Source: Eubacterium_U album | Lineage (GTDB): Bacteria; Bacillota; Clostridia; Lachnospirales; Lachnospiraceae | Length of the DNA: 64,000 nt | NCBI RefSeq assembly: GCF_025336545.1 | Contig: NZ_JAODBU010000007.1 | Span: 186,001 to 250,000, forward strand | Reading direction: 5' to 3' | Shown: piece by piece, positions 34,684 through 42,875 of the stretch | Layout of the letters: every line of letters starts with the position of its first letter | Position numbering within the stretch: position 1 is the stretch's first letter | Program-made: the position numbers and the translations under genes | The notes under the pieces: model-generated | What the model was told of the DNA's origin: nothing | The model's input: only the letters and a program-made list of their open reading frames with translations | Database searches by the model: none

Positions 34684-35811
34684 ATGAGAAGATTAGCATT
34701 ATTAATGATTTTTAGCATTGTAGCTACTATGACTTTTGGATGTGGAAAAACGGAAGGAGAAGAAAAGAGTACAAAAGAGGAAGTAACTACAATTCAGGAA
34801 ACAGAAGAGCCATTGGAAACAAAAGATGACAAGGTTGATTTGTTAGAATACATAGATGAATTAAAAAGAGTAGCTTATTATTTTAATATGAAAGAATCTG
34901 ATAGTGAAAAAGGAAATGTAGAGCAACATTGGAAAGGAAATGGCATCGAAATAAATGTAATTAAAGGTTCAAGTCAGAAACTTCATGACTATAACTATCC
35001 TGATTTTCAAATTATTGTAACTGATAATGATGAAATTTCAGTGCTTGGATACTCTTTAGGGGATGAGATTAATTATTACATGGATCCTGTAGTTGAAAAA
35101 ATGGGATGGGATGTTAATTATGATGGAAGACTTGATGAAAAAAGAAGTGTTGTATTTACGAAAGTTGCAGATGACAGAATACTCTATGTTTCATTTACAT
35201 CAGATGACAAAGATATTACACAAATGGAAATATATACAGATTATAAAGAAGTAGTAAATGAAGTAGTACAGGATAAACAGAAAGAACTATATGAAAAATA
35301 CGAAAAAACTTTGTATAAATTACAAAGCAAAGACCCAAATCAAAATGTTGAGTTCGCAAAAATAGGAAATAATTATTATCCATGTATGCTTGTGTGGAGT
35401 AAGGAAAGCCGCGAAATGAAACTTTATTATTTGAATAAAAAAGGTAAAATTGCCCATACTAAAGCATTTCAGTCTATGACATATAATCAGGATGGAACAG
35501 TTACGCTTGTTAATAATATAATTGGGAATACACAAATTGTTGTATGCCAATACAAGGATGAAAAGTTGAAAGTTATTTCAAGACTTGTAACTGACAACTC
35601 AGGAAATACAAAAAAATATCTAATAAACGATAATGAAGTAACAGAGAAAGAATATAATAAAGTCGTAAACTCATATAAGAGAGATAACGACAGATATAGA
35701 ACATATTCTTATAATGGAGCTGAATACAGTGGATATGAAGACGTTTCGCATGCACTTTCAGCATTAGAAACAAAAATTCAGCAAATTGAGCAGGCAGAAG
35801 CAGAAAAATAA
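34684..35811 (+). CDS. Uncharacterised lipoprotein
   Basis: I do not recognise a function. The 375-residue protein starts with a lipoprotein signal (MRRLALLMIFSIVATMTFGC), with lipobox MTFGC giving Cys20. An acidic Lys/Glu/Thr linker (about 22-50) follows, then a mixed alpha/beta domain. A long coiled-coil-like segment (about 195-215, KELYEKYEKTLYKLQSK) and a region with SYNGAEYSGYEDVSHALSALETKI at the C-terminus are visible. It is anchored outside the membrane. The following gene pair is a two-component system starting about 100 bases later with no clear terminator, so it might share control with it. Confidence 0.75.
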   Translation: MRRLALLMIFSIVATMTFGCGKTEGEEKSTKEEVTTIQETEEPLETKDDKVDLLEYIDELKRVAYYFNMKESDSEKGNVEQHWKGNGIEINVIKGSSQKLHDYNYPDFQIIVTDNDEISVLGYSLGDEINYYMDPVVEKMGWDVNYDGRLDEKRSVVFTKVADDRILYVSFTSDDKDITQMEIYTDYKEVVNEVVQDKQKELYEKYEKTLYKLQSKDPNQNVEFAKIGNNYYPCMLVWSKESREMKLYYLNKKGKIAHTKAFQSMTYNQDGTVTLVNNIIGNTQIVVCQYKDEKLKVISRLVTDNSGNTKKYLINDNEVTEKEYNKVVNSYKRDNDRYRTYSYNGAEYSGYEDVSHALSALETKIQQIEQAEAEK

Positions 35812-35914
35812 CTATATTTCATAAAATCATCACATATTTTGTGTTATATTTTACATTATAGAAGTTGAAATGTTATTTCTATATGAAATATTAGTGCTGC
35901 GGAGGTACACATAA

Positions 35915-36592
35915 ATGGATGAATTAAAGATTTTAGTTGTAGATGATGAATCAAGAATGAGAAAACTTGTTAAGGATTTCCTTGTAAAGAAACAATATAA
36001 GGTATTAGAAGCAGGAGACGGCGAAGAAGCAATTGAGGTATTCTTTGGAAACAAAGATATTTCATTGATAATTCTTGACGTTATGATGCCTAAAATGGAC
36101 GGTTGGGAAGTATGTAAGGAAATAAGAAAATTTTCAAAAGTCCCAATCATAATGCTTACAGCAAAAAGTGAGGAAAATGATGAACTTAAAGGATTTGAAC
36201 TTGGAGTTGATGAATACATATCAAAACCTTTCAGTCCTAAAATATTAGTTGCAAGAGTTGATGCAATTTTACGACGTGCTAATAAAATTGGCGCTGATAT
36301 GACAATAGAAGCAGGAGATATTAAGATAGATAAGGCTGCTCATATTGTTAAGGTTAAAGATAAGGAAATTGAACTAAGCTTTAAAGAATTTGAATTGTTG
36401 ACATATTTTATTGAAAATAAAGGAATTGCTCTTTCAAGAGAAAATATTTTAAATAATGTATGGAATTATGATTACTTTGGAGATGCCAGAACAATAGATA
36501 CACATGTCAAGAAACTTAGAAGTAAATTAGGTGACTGTGGTGATTACATAAAGACTGTTTGGGGCATGGGATATAAATTTGAGGTAAACTAA
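35915..36592 (+). CDS. OmpR-family response regulator
   Basis: The 225-residue protein has a receiver domain (DD at 10-11, phosphoacceptor Asp55 in IILDVMMPKMDGW, Lys of YISKPFSP). A C-terminal winged helix spans about 130-225 with the typical LSFKEFELLTYFIENKGIALSRENIL and the recognition helix region ARTIDTHVKKLRSKLGD. It is of the PhoB/OmpR type. Its stop overlaps the kinase start by one base. The target genes are unknown. The lipoprotein just upstream is one candidate. Confidence 0.95.
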   Translation: MDELKILVVDDESRMRKLVKDFLVKKQYKVLEAGDGEEAIEVFFGNKDISLIILDVMMPKMDGWEVCKEIRKFSKVPIIMLTAKSEENDELKGFELGVDEYISKPFSPKILVARVDAILRRANKIGADMTIEAGDIKIDKAAHIVKVKDKEIELSFKEFELLTYFIENKGIALSRENILNNVWNYDYFGDARTIDTHVKKLRSKLGDCGDYIKTVWGMGYKFEVN

Positions 36593-38103
36593 TGAAACAT
36601 TCAATTAAGTATAAACTGCCAATATTAATCATTGTAATTATGACAGTAGCTATTGCGCTTGCATCAACATTTGGAACAGCTTTTATTGAAAAATATTATA
36701 TTTCACATAAAAAAGATGTTATTGTTGCTGTATATAATAAGATGGCTCAGGTTGTAAAAGAAGATAAGGATTTATCTGAAAGCGACAACGTACAGGCGCT
36801 AAATGATGAGTGTGAAAATGCCGGTGTAACAATAATTATGATAGACAGTTCCGGAAACACAATATATGAATATGGTGCAGGAAAGACATTACAAAGACGT
36901 TGGCAGGAAATGATATATGGTGCGGCATTTGGAGCCGAAAGAGAAAGAACTATTATAGAAAAGAATGACAATTATACGATGCAAAGAGCCAGAGATTTAT
37001 TGTCTGACCAGGAATATTATGAATTGTTTGGAACATTAGATTCAGGCTATTACTTTGTAATCAGGGTATCGGTTCAGAATATGAGGGAGACTCTTAACAT
37101 TACAAATAAATTCTATTTGATTCTTCTTATATCTATGACTGTTGTAATGACAATTATGATGATTATAGTAACGAGAAGATATACGGACCCGATACTTGAA
37201 CTTGCAACAATTTCAACAAGAATGTCAAATTTGGATTTTGATGCTAAATATACAGGAAAACATAAAGATGAAATAGGCGTTCTTGGAAATAGTATGAATG
37301 AGTTGTCAGCTAAATTGGAAGGGACAATCCTTGAACTTAAAAAGGCAAATATAGAACTGCAAAAAGATATCGAGCAAAAGATTGAAATTGATGAGATGAG
37401 AAAAGATTTTATTTCAAATGTATCTCATGAATTAAAAACACCGATTGCTCTTATTCAGGGATATGCAGAAGGTTTAAAGGATAATATTAATGACGACCCT
37501 GAAAGTATGGAATTTTATTGTGATGTAATTATTGATGAGTCAGATAAAATGAACAAAATGGTTAAAAAACTGCTGGCACTTACACAGATTGAATTTGGAA
37601 ATAAACAGGTAAATATCGAAAGATTTAATCTTGTTGATGTCATGGAAGGCATTATTAAATCCGTTCAGTTAAGAGCGGAGCAGGAGAATGTTAAAATAAT
37701 ATTTGAAAATAAAGAACCTGTATATGTTTGGGCAGATGAATTTCAAATTGAGGAAGTAATTACAAACTATGTAAGTAACGCATTTAACCATATTGACGGA
37801 AAAAGAATAATTGAGATGAAAATTGTAGAAAAAGATGGTATAGTAAGAATGTCAGTCTTCAATACCGGTAAACAGATTCCTGAAAATGAATTGGAAAATG
37901 TTTGGATTAAATTCTATAAAGTAGATAAGGCAAGAACCAGAGAATATGGTGGAAATGGCATTGGACTTTCTATTGTTAAGGCGATTGCTGACAGTATGAA
38001 TAAAAAATGCGGAGTATTTAACCATGAGGATGGTGTTGAATTCTGGTTTGAATTAGATGGAAAAGCTTCAGAGGAAGGACTGGAATATGATAGCAATAAT
38101 TGA
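36592..38103 (+). CDS. Sensor histidine kinase (HisKA/HATPase_c with HAMP)
   Basis: The 503-residue kinase has a first membrane helix (about 9-28), an extracellular sensor domain of about 145 residues and a second helix (about 178-200). A HAMP linker (RRYTDPILELATISTRMSNLDFDAKYTG...DEIGVLGNSMNELS) follows, then a HisKA domain with His279 in FISNVSHELKTPIALIQGYAEGL and an ATPase domain with N, G1, F and G2 boxes (NYVSNAFNHI, FNTGKQIP, FYKVDKAR, GNGIGLSIVKAIAD). Its last 17 bases overlap hisH. The signal is unknown. Confidence 0.94.
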   Translation: MKHSIKYKLPILIIVIMTVAIALASTFGTAFIEKYYISHKKDVIVAVYNKMAQVVKEDKDLSESDNVQALNDECENAGVTIIMIDSSGNTIYEYGAGKTLQRRWQEMIYGAAFGAERERTIIEKNDNYTMQRARDLLSDQEYYELFGTLDSGYYFVIRVSVQNMRETLNITNKFYLILLISMTVVMTIMMIIVTRRYTDPILELATISTRMSNLDFDAKYTGKHKDEIGVLGNSMNELSAKLEGTILELKKANIELQKDIEQKIEIDEMRKDFISNVSHELKTPIALIQGYAEGLKDNINDDPESMEFYCDVIIDESDKMNKMVKKLLALTQIEFGNKQVNIERFNLVDVMEGIIKSVQLRAEQENVKIIFENKEPVYVWADEFQIEEVITNYVSNAFNHIDGKRIIEMKIVEKDGIVRMSVFNTGKQIPENELENVWIKFYKVDKARTREYGGNGIGLSIVKAIADSMNKKCGVFNHEDGVEFWFELDGKASEEGLEYDSNN

Positions 38104-38695
38104 CTATGATGCAGGAAATATTAGAAGTGTTGAGAAGGCGTTTCAATTTCTGGGAGAAGAAACGATACTAACACGAGACAAGGATGTAATTTTAGGTGCA
38201 GACAAAGTTGTACTTCCGGGCGTAGGCTCATTTGGTGACGCTATGGAAAAGCTTAATAAGTATGATTTAGTTGATACTGTGAAGGAAGTTGTGTCACGAA
38301 ACATACCATTTCTTGGAATATGTTTAGGCTTACAGTTATTATTTGAAGAAAGTGATGAAACACCGGGAGTAAATGGACTTGGAATTCTACCGGGCAAGAT
38401 TATAAAGATACCTGAAGGTGAAGGTTTGAAAGTTCCACATATTGGATGGAATTCGTTAGATTTTCATAATAATGGAAGATTATTTAAAGGAATAGATGAG
38501 AAAGCATATGTTTATTTTGTTCACTCTTATTATTTGAAAGCAGATGACGAAAACATCGTAACAGCAACTACTGAGTATGGTGTACATATACATGCGTCCG
38601 TTGAGAAAGAAAATGTATTTGCATGCCAGTTTCATCCGGAAAAGAGTGGAGATATAGGACTAAAAATATTGAAAAATTTTGCAGAGATAAATTAG
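38087..38695 (+). CDS. hisH: Imidazole glycerol phosphate synthase, glutaminase subunit HisH
   Basis: HisH hydrolyses glutamine and feeds ammonia to HisF in histidine biosynthesis. The 202-residue class I glutamine amidotransferase has the start MIAIIDYDAGNIRSVEKAF, the oxyanion/nucleophile motif PFLGICLGLQLLFE with its Cys, and the His-Glu pair FHPEKSG. The start at 38087 follows GGAAGGA by seven bases. It lies inside the last codons of the histidine kinase gene, so translation is coupled. HisF follows after a hairpin. No other his genes are present in the window. Confidence 0.96.
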   Translation: MIAIIDYDAGNIRSVEKAFQFLGEETILTRDKDVILGADKVVLPGVGSFGDAMEKLNKYDLVDTVKEVVSRNIPFLGICLGLQLLFEESDETPGVNGLGILPGKIIKIPEGEGLKVPHIGWNSLDFHNNGRLFKGIDEKAYVYFVHSYYLKADDENIVTATTEYGVHIHASVEKENVFACQFHPEKSGDIGLKILKNFAEIN

Positions 38696-38700
38696 TTATT

Positions 38701-38724
38701 TCGAGTAGGAAAATTCCTACTCGA
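38701..38724 (+). terminator. Hairpin between hisH and hisF, possible attenuator or weak terminator
   Basis: A perfect 10-bp stem, TCGAGTAGGA (38701-38710) with TCCTACTCGA (38715-38724), has a 4-base loop and is followed by TTTTGT. It lies in the 59-base gap between hisH and hisF. It would reduce hisF transcription if it acts as a terminator, so hisF may have additional start signals. Confidence 0.55.
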
Positions 38725-38754
38725 TTTTGTCGTATTTTATATTAGGAGGAAAAT

Positions 38755-39516
38755 ATGCACACAAAGAGAATTATACCTTGTTTAGATGTTAACAATAATC
38801 GTGTTGTAAAAGGAGTAAATTTTGTTAATTTGCGTGATGCAGGCGACCCTGTAGAGGTAGCAAAAGCATACAATAAGGCGGGAGCAGATGAATTGGTGTT
38901 CCTTGATATTACAGCATCATCTGACAATAGAAATACAGTTGTAGATATGGTAAGAAGAGTAGCTGAGCAGGTTTTTATACCATTTACAGTTGGAGGCGGA
39001 ATCAGAACTGTAGACGACTTTAAGACTTTGCTTAGAGAGGGAGCAGATAAGATATCTATAAACTCATCGGCTATTATGAATCCAAGACTTATAAGTGATG
39101 CAGCTGATAAATTTGGAAGTCAGTGTGTAGTTGTTGCCATAGATGCAAAAAGAAGAGCACACGGCTCGGGCTGGAATATTTACAAAAATGGTGGAAGAGT
39201 AGATGTTGGAATAGACGCTGTGGAATGGGCGCGTAAAGTAGATAAATTAGGGGCAGGAGAAATACTTCTTACAAGTATGGATTGCGATGGAGTTAAGAGG
39301 GGATATGATGTAGAACTTACAAGAATCATATCTGAAAATGTGTCAATACCTGTAATTGCATCAGGTGGGGCAGGTAAAAAAGAGCATTTTTATGATGCAC
39401 TGACAGAAGGAAAGGCTGATGCAGCACTAGCAGCATCATTATTCCACTATAAAGAATTAGAAATAAATGACCTTAAACATTACCTTAAGGAAAAAGGTGT
39501 CCAGGTTAGAATATAA
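38755..39516 (+). CDS. hisF: Imidazole glycerol phosphate synthase, cyclase subunit HisF
   Basis: HisF is the synthase subunit that makes imidazole glycerol phosphate and AICAR from PRFAR and ammonia. The 253-residue beta-alpha barrel starts TKRIIPCLDVNNNRVVKGVNF with the catalytic Asp in CLDV. It also has ITASSDNRNT, PFTVGGGIRTVDD, VVAIDAKRRAH, LLTSMDCDGVKRGYD with the second catalytic Asp, IASGGAGKKEHF and AALAASLFHYKE. It has a normal length and an AGGAGG site. Together with hisH it forms an orphan pair separated from any other his gene in the window. Confidence 0.97.
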   Translation: MHTKRIIPCLDVNNNRVVKGVNFVNLRDAGDPVEVAKAYNKAGADELVFLDITASSDNRNTVVDMVRRVAEQVFIPFTVGGGIRTVDDFKTLLREGADKISINSSAIMNPRLISDAADKFGSQCVVVAIDAKRRAHGSGWNIYKNGGRVDVGIDAVEWARKVDKLGAGEILLTSMDCDGVKRGYDVELTRIISENVSIPVIASGGAGKKEHFYDALTEGKADAALAASLFHYKELEINDLKHYLKEKGVQVRI

Positions 39517-39617
39517 TTGGAAAAACGAATTAAGATTCAGTATATAGAATTTTCCAGACAATAGCCTTAATTTAAAGTTAAGGCAATATAGATTATTATA
39601 TAGAGTGAGAGATTAAA

Positions 39618-40505
39618 ATGAAATATTATTTTATAATTAATCCTGAAAGTGGCAGATTTGCCAATGATAAAGAAGGGTTTATTGAAAGAATAGATAAAGC
39701 GTGCAGGCTTAGAGACATAAAATACGAAATTCATTACACTGATGGATTTGGTAAAGCCAGAAAAGTGGCAGAAAGCATCCCGGATGATGAAGAATGCATT
39801 TTGTTCTCAGTAGGCGGAGATGGAAATTTAAATGAAATAATAAATGGTGTTGTTAAGAAACATATGACAGTAGGTGTTATACCGGCAGGAAGCGGAAATG
39901 ATTTTTACAGAACATTGTCTGCACTTGGAAAAGGCGAACACAGATGTGACTTAGGAATTATCAATGACAAGTATTTTATAAATATTGCATGTATAGGCTT
40001 AGATGCTGATATAGCAAATAACATAAGTGTAATCAGACAAAAGAAGTGGATACCTGTAGGTCAAAGATATACATGTAGCATAATTTATTCGTATTTTAAA
40101 TATAAATTTAAAGAATTAACTACAATATTTGGTGAACAGTCTAAAAAAGGCGAATACACAATAGTTACTGTATGTAATGGACAGTATTATGGTGGAGGAC
40201 ACAGAATTGCACCACATGCATTAATAGATGATGGATACTTTGAAATATATATGGTTGATAAAATGCCTAAAATATTAATACCGGGACTTTTATTAAAATT
40301 AAAAAACGGAAGACATGAAAAGTCAAAGAGAGTGGTAAGATACACAGACAAAGGATTAAAAATTCAGTCAGATATTCCTGTAACATGTAATGTTGACGGA
40401 GAAATGCTAACAGATACTGAATTTAAAATCAGAATCGAGAAAAGTGCAATAAAAGTTTATAATGATCCGCAGTTCGTAGAAGAAATAGTTGGTAACAATA
40501 TTTGA
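39618..40505 (+). CDS. Diacylglycerol kinase-family lipid kinase
   Basis: The 295-residue protein has the DAGK catalytic N-domain: YYFIINPESGRF, the ATP-binding SVGGDGNLNEIINGV and the second loop VIPAGSGNDFYRTLSAL. A C-terminal beta-sandwich domain includes YYGGGHRIAPHALIDDGYFEIYMVDK and PVTCNVDGEML. The family phosphorylates diacylglycerol or related lipids, a role similar to DgkB in Gram-positive bacteria that recycles lipid from lipoteichoic acid synthesis. Substrate specificity is inferred. Its ribosome binding site is GAGTGAGAG-like. It ends 14 bases before ung, so both are probably in one transcript. Confidence 0.9.
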   Translation: MKYYFIINPESGRFANDKEGFIERIDKACRLRDIKYEIHYTDGFGKARKVAESIPDDEECILFSVGGDGNLNEIINGVVKKHMTVGVIPAGSGNDFYRTLSALGKGEHRCDLGIINDKYFINIACIGLDADIANNISVIRQKKWIPVGQRYTCSIIYSYFKYKFKELTTIFGEQSKKGEYTIVTVCNGQYYGGGHRIAPHALIDDGYFEIYMVDKMPKILIPGLLLKLKNGRHEKSKRVVRYTDKGLKIQSDIPVTCNVDGEMLTDTEFKIRIEKSAIKVYNDPQFVEEIVGNNI

Positions 40506-40519
40506 CAGAGGTTAAATAA

Positions 40520-41194
40520 ATGGGAATGATAACAAATGATTGGTTAGAAGCAATACAGCCTGAATTTTCTAAACCATACTACAAAGAATTATATAGTTTT
40601 GTTAAAGATGAATACAGTAAAACAATAGTATATCCTCCGGCAGAAGATATATTTAATGCATTTCATTTTACACCACTTAAGGATGTAAAAGTATTGCTGC
40701 TTGGGCAGGACCCATATCATAATGTAAATCAGGCGCATGGATTGAGTTTTTCGGTATTACCCGGAAATGATATACCACCTTCATTACAAAATATTTATAA
40801 AGAATTGCATGATGATTTGGGATGTTACATACCTAATAATGGCTATTTGAAAAAATGGGCGGATCAGGGGGTACTGTTACTTAACACGGTGTTAACTGTA
40901 AGAGCTCATCAGGCAAATTCTCATCAGGGACACGGTTGGGAACAGTTTACTGATGCAGTTATAGAAGCTGTAAATGCACAGGACAGACCGATAGTAATAT
41001 TTTTGTGGGGATCACCTGCACAAAAGAAAGCAAAGATGTTGACTAATCCAAAACATTTGGTGCTTAAATGTCCACATCCAAGTCCGCTTTCTGCATACAG
41101 AGGATTTTTTGGATGCAAACACTTTAGCAAAGCAAATGAATTTCTAAAGGCAAATGGAATAGAACCAATAGACTGGCAAATAGAAAATATTTAA
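40520..41194 (+). CDS. ung: Uracil-DNA glycosylase
   Basis: The 224-residue enzyme removes uracil from DNA. It has the catalytic water-activating motif LLLGQDPYHNVNQAHGLSFSV, the ESLxS-like PPSLQNIYKEL, LLLNTVLTVR, the uracil-binding Asn region VIFLWGSPAQKK and the HPSPLSAYRGFFGCKHFSKAN DNA-intercalation loop with the catalytic His. I use the ATG at 40520 because AGAGG precedes it by eight bases. A second ATG two codons later is possible. Confidence 0.97.
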   Translation: MGMITNDWLEAIQPEFSKPYYKELYSFVKDEYSKTIVYPPAEDIFNAFHFTPLKDVKVLLLGQDPYHNVNQAHGLSFSVLPGNDIPPSLQNIYKELHDDLGCYIPNNGYLKKWADQGVLLLNTVLTVRAHQANSHQGHGWEQFTDAVIEAVNAQDRPIVIFLWGSPAQKKAKMLTNPKHLVLKCPHPSPLSAYRGFFGCKHFSKANEFLKANGIEPIDWQIENI

Positions 41195-41218
41195 TTTACC
41201 TAAGATGAAAGGAAAAAT

Positions 41219-42772
41219 ATGAGCATATTAAATGTAGAACATTTAACACATGGTTTTGGCGATAGAGCAATTTTTGATGATGTATCATTTAGATTATTAA
41301 AAGGTGAACATATAGGACTTGTTGGAGCGAATGGTGAAGGTAAGTCAACGTTTATGAATATAATAACAGGTAAATTGCAACCTGACGAAGGCAGAGTTGA
41401 ATGGGCTAAAAATGTCAGAGTAGGATATTTAGACCAGCATATCGTTTTAGAAAAAGGAATGACAATAGAGGATGTTTTAAAATCGGCATTTGACTTCCTG
41501 TTTGAAATGGAAGAAAACATGAATGACATTTGCAATAAAATGGGTGATGCGGATGAGAAGCAACTTGAAATATATATGGATGAACTTGCCGTTATTCAGG
41601 ATATGCTTACAATGCATGATTTTTATCTGATAGATTCAAAGGTAGAAGAAATAGCAAGGGCATTTGGATTAACAGATTTAGGACTTGATAAAGATGTAAA
41701 TGATTTAAGTGGTGGTCAGAGAACAAAGGTATTGCTTGCAAAACTATTGTTAGAAAAGCCTGACATTTTATTGCTTGATGAACCGACAAACTATTTGGAT
41801 GCCGAACATATTGAATGGTTAAAGAGATATTTACAGGATTATGAGAATGCTTTTATTTTAATATCACATGATATACCGTTTTTAAATAGTGTTATTAATT
41901 TGATTTATAATATGGAAAACCGGAAACTAGACAGATATGTAGGCGATTACGATAAGTTTAAAGAAGTACACGCCGTAAAACAGGCACAACTTGAGGCTGC
42001 ATATAACAGACAGCAAAAAGAAATTGCTGATTTAAAGGATTTTGTGGCAAGAAATAAAGCTAGAGTTTCAACAAGAAACATGGCAATGTCAAGGCAGAAA
42101 AAACTTGATAATATGGATTTAATTGAACTTGCAGGAGAAAAACCAAAACCGGAATTTAGATTTAAGGAAGCAAGGACGTCCGGCAAATTTATAATAGACA
42201 CAATGAATCTGGTAATCGGATATGATAAGCCATTATCTGTGCCACTTAATTTGTCTATGGAAAGAGGACAGAAAATTGCAGTAATAGGAACAAATGGTAT
42301 TGGAAAAACAACTCTTTTAAGAAGTATTTTAGGAGAAATTAAACCTATAGATGGAAAAGTTGAATTGGGAGATTATCTGCAAATAGGCTATTTTGAACAG
42401 GAAATAAAGGAAGAAAACCGTTCTACATGCCTTGAGGAAATCTGGGATGAATTCCCTTCATTTAACCAATATGAAGTAAGAAGCGCGTTGGCTAAATGTG
42501 GACTTACTACAAATCATATTGAAAGTCAGATAAGAGTGTTAAGCGGAGGAGAGCAGGCAAAAGTCCGTCTTTGCAAATTAATTAACAGAGAAACAAATCT
42601 TTTGGTTCTTGACGAACCTACAAATCATTTGGATGTAGATGCTAAGGCAGAATTAAAGAGAGCGCTTACAGAATACAAGGGAAGCATACTTATGGTATGT
42701 CATGAACCTGATTTTTATGAGGATTGGGTAACAGATGTGTGGGATGTAAGCCAGTGGAGTCTGTTAGATTAA
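41219..42772 (+). CDS. ABC-F family ATPase
   Basis: The 517-residue protein has two ABC ATPase cassettes and no membrane part. Walker A motifs are VGANGEGKSTF and IGTNGIGKTTL. Signatures are LSGGQRTKVLLAKLL and LSGGEQAKVRLCKLI, with Walker B LLLDEPTNYLD and LVLDEPTNHLD. An interdomain linker of about 80 basic, helical residues (KQAQLEAAYNRQQKEIADLKDFVARNKARVSTRNMAMSRQKKLD) is typical of the ribosome-binding ABC-F proteins. These act on translation, some in antibiotic resistance. Which ribosomal function applies here cannot be set without comparison. It follows ung by 24 bases and precedes a strong terminator. Confidence 0.93.
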   Translation: MSILNVEHLTHGFGDRAIFDDVSFRLLKGEHIGLVGANGEGKSTFMNIITGKLQPDEGRVEWAKNVRVGYLDQHIVLEKGMTIEDVLKSAFDFLFEMEENMNDICNKMGDADEKQLEIYMDELAVIQDMLTMHDFYLIDSKVEEIARAFGLTDLGLDKDVNDLSGGQRTKVLLAKLLLEKPDILLLDEPTNYLDAEHIEWLKRYLQDYENAFILISHDIPFLNSVINLIYNMENRKLDRYVGDYDKFKEVHAVKQAQLEAAYNRQQKEIADLKDFVARNKARVSTRNMAMSRQKKLDNMDLIELAGEKPKPEFRFKEARTSGKFIIDTMNLVIGYDKPLSVPLNLSMERGQKIAVIGTNGIGKTTLLRSILGEIKPIDGKVELGDYLQIGYFEQEIKEENRSTCLEEIWDEFPSFNQYEVRSALAKCGLTTNHIESQIRVLSGGEQAKVRLCKLINRETNLLVLDEPTNHLDVDAKAELKRALTEYKGSILMVCHEPDFYEDWVTDVWDVSQWSLLD

Positions 42773-42807
42773 GATATAAGACATATAATAAATTAGATAG
42801 AATATCA

Positions 42808-42850
42808 CAAAACAAGGCATGGGTTCATTTCGAACCTATGCCTTGTTTTG
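42808..42850. terminator. Bidirectional terminator between the ABC-F and activase genes
   Basis: A 19-bp stem (42808-42826 with 42832-42850, one G-U pair) beginning CAAAACAAGGCATGGGTTC has a 5-base loop. It lies between two convergent genes, with T-rich flank on the plus side. Confidence 0.9.
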
Positions 42851-42875
42851 TATGATATACCAAATGGTACATATT

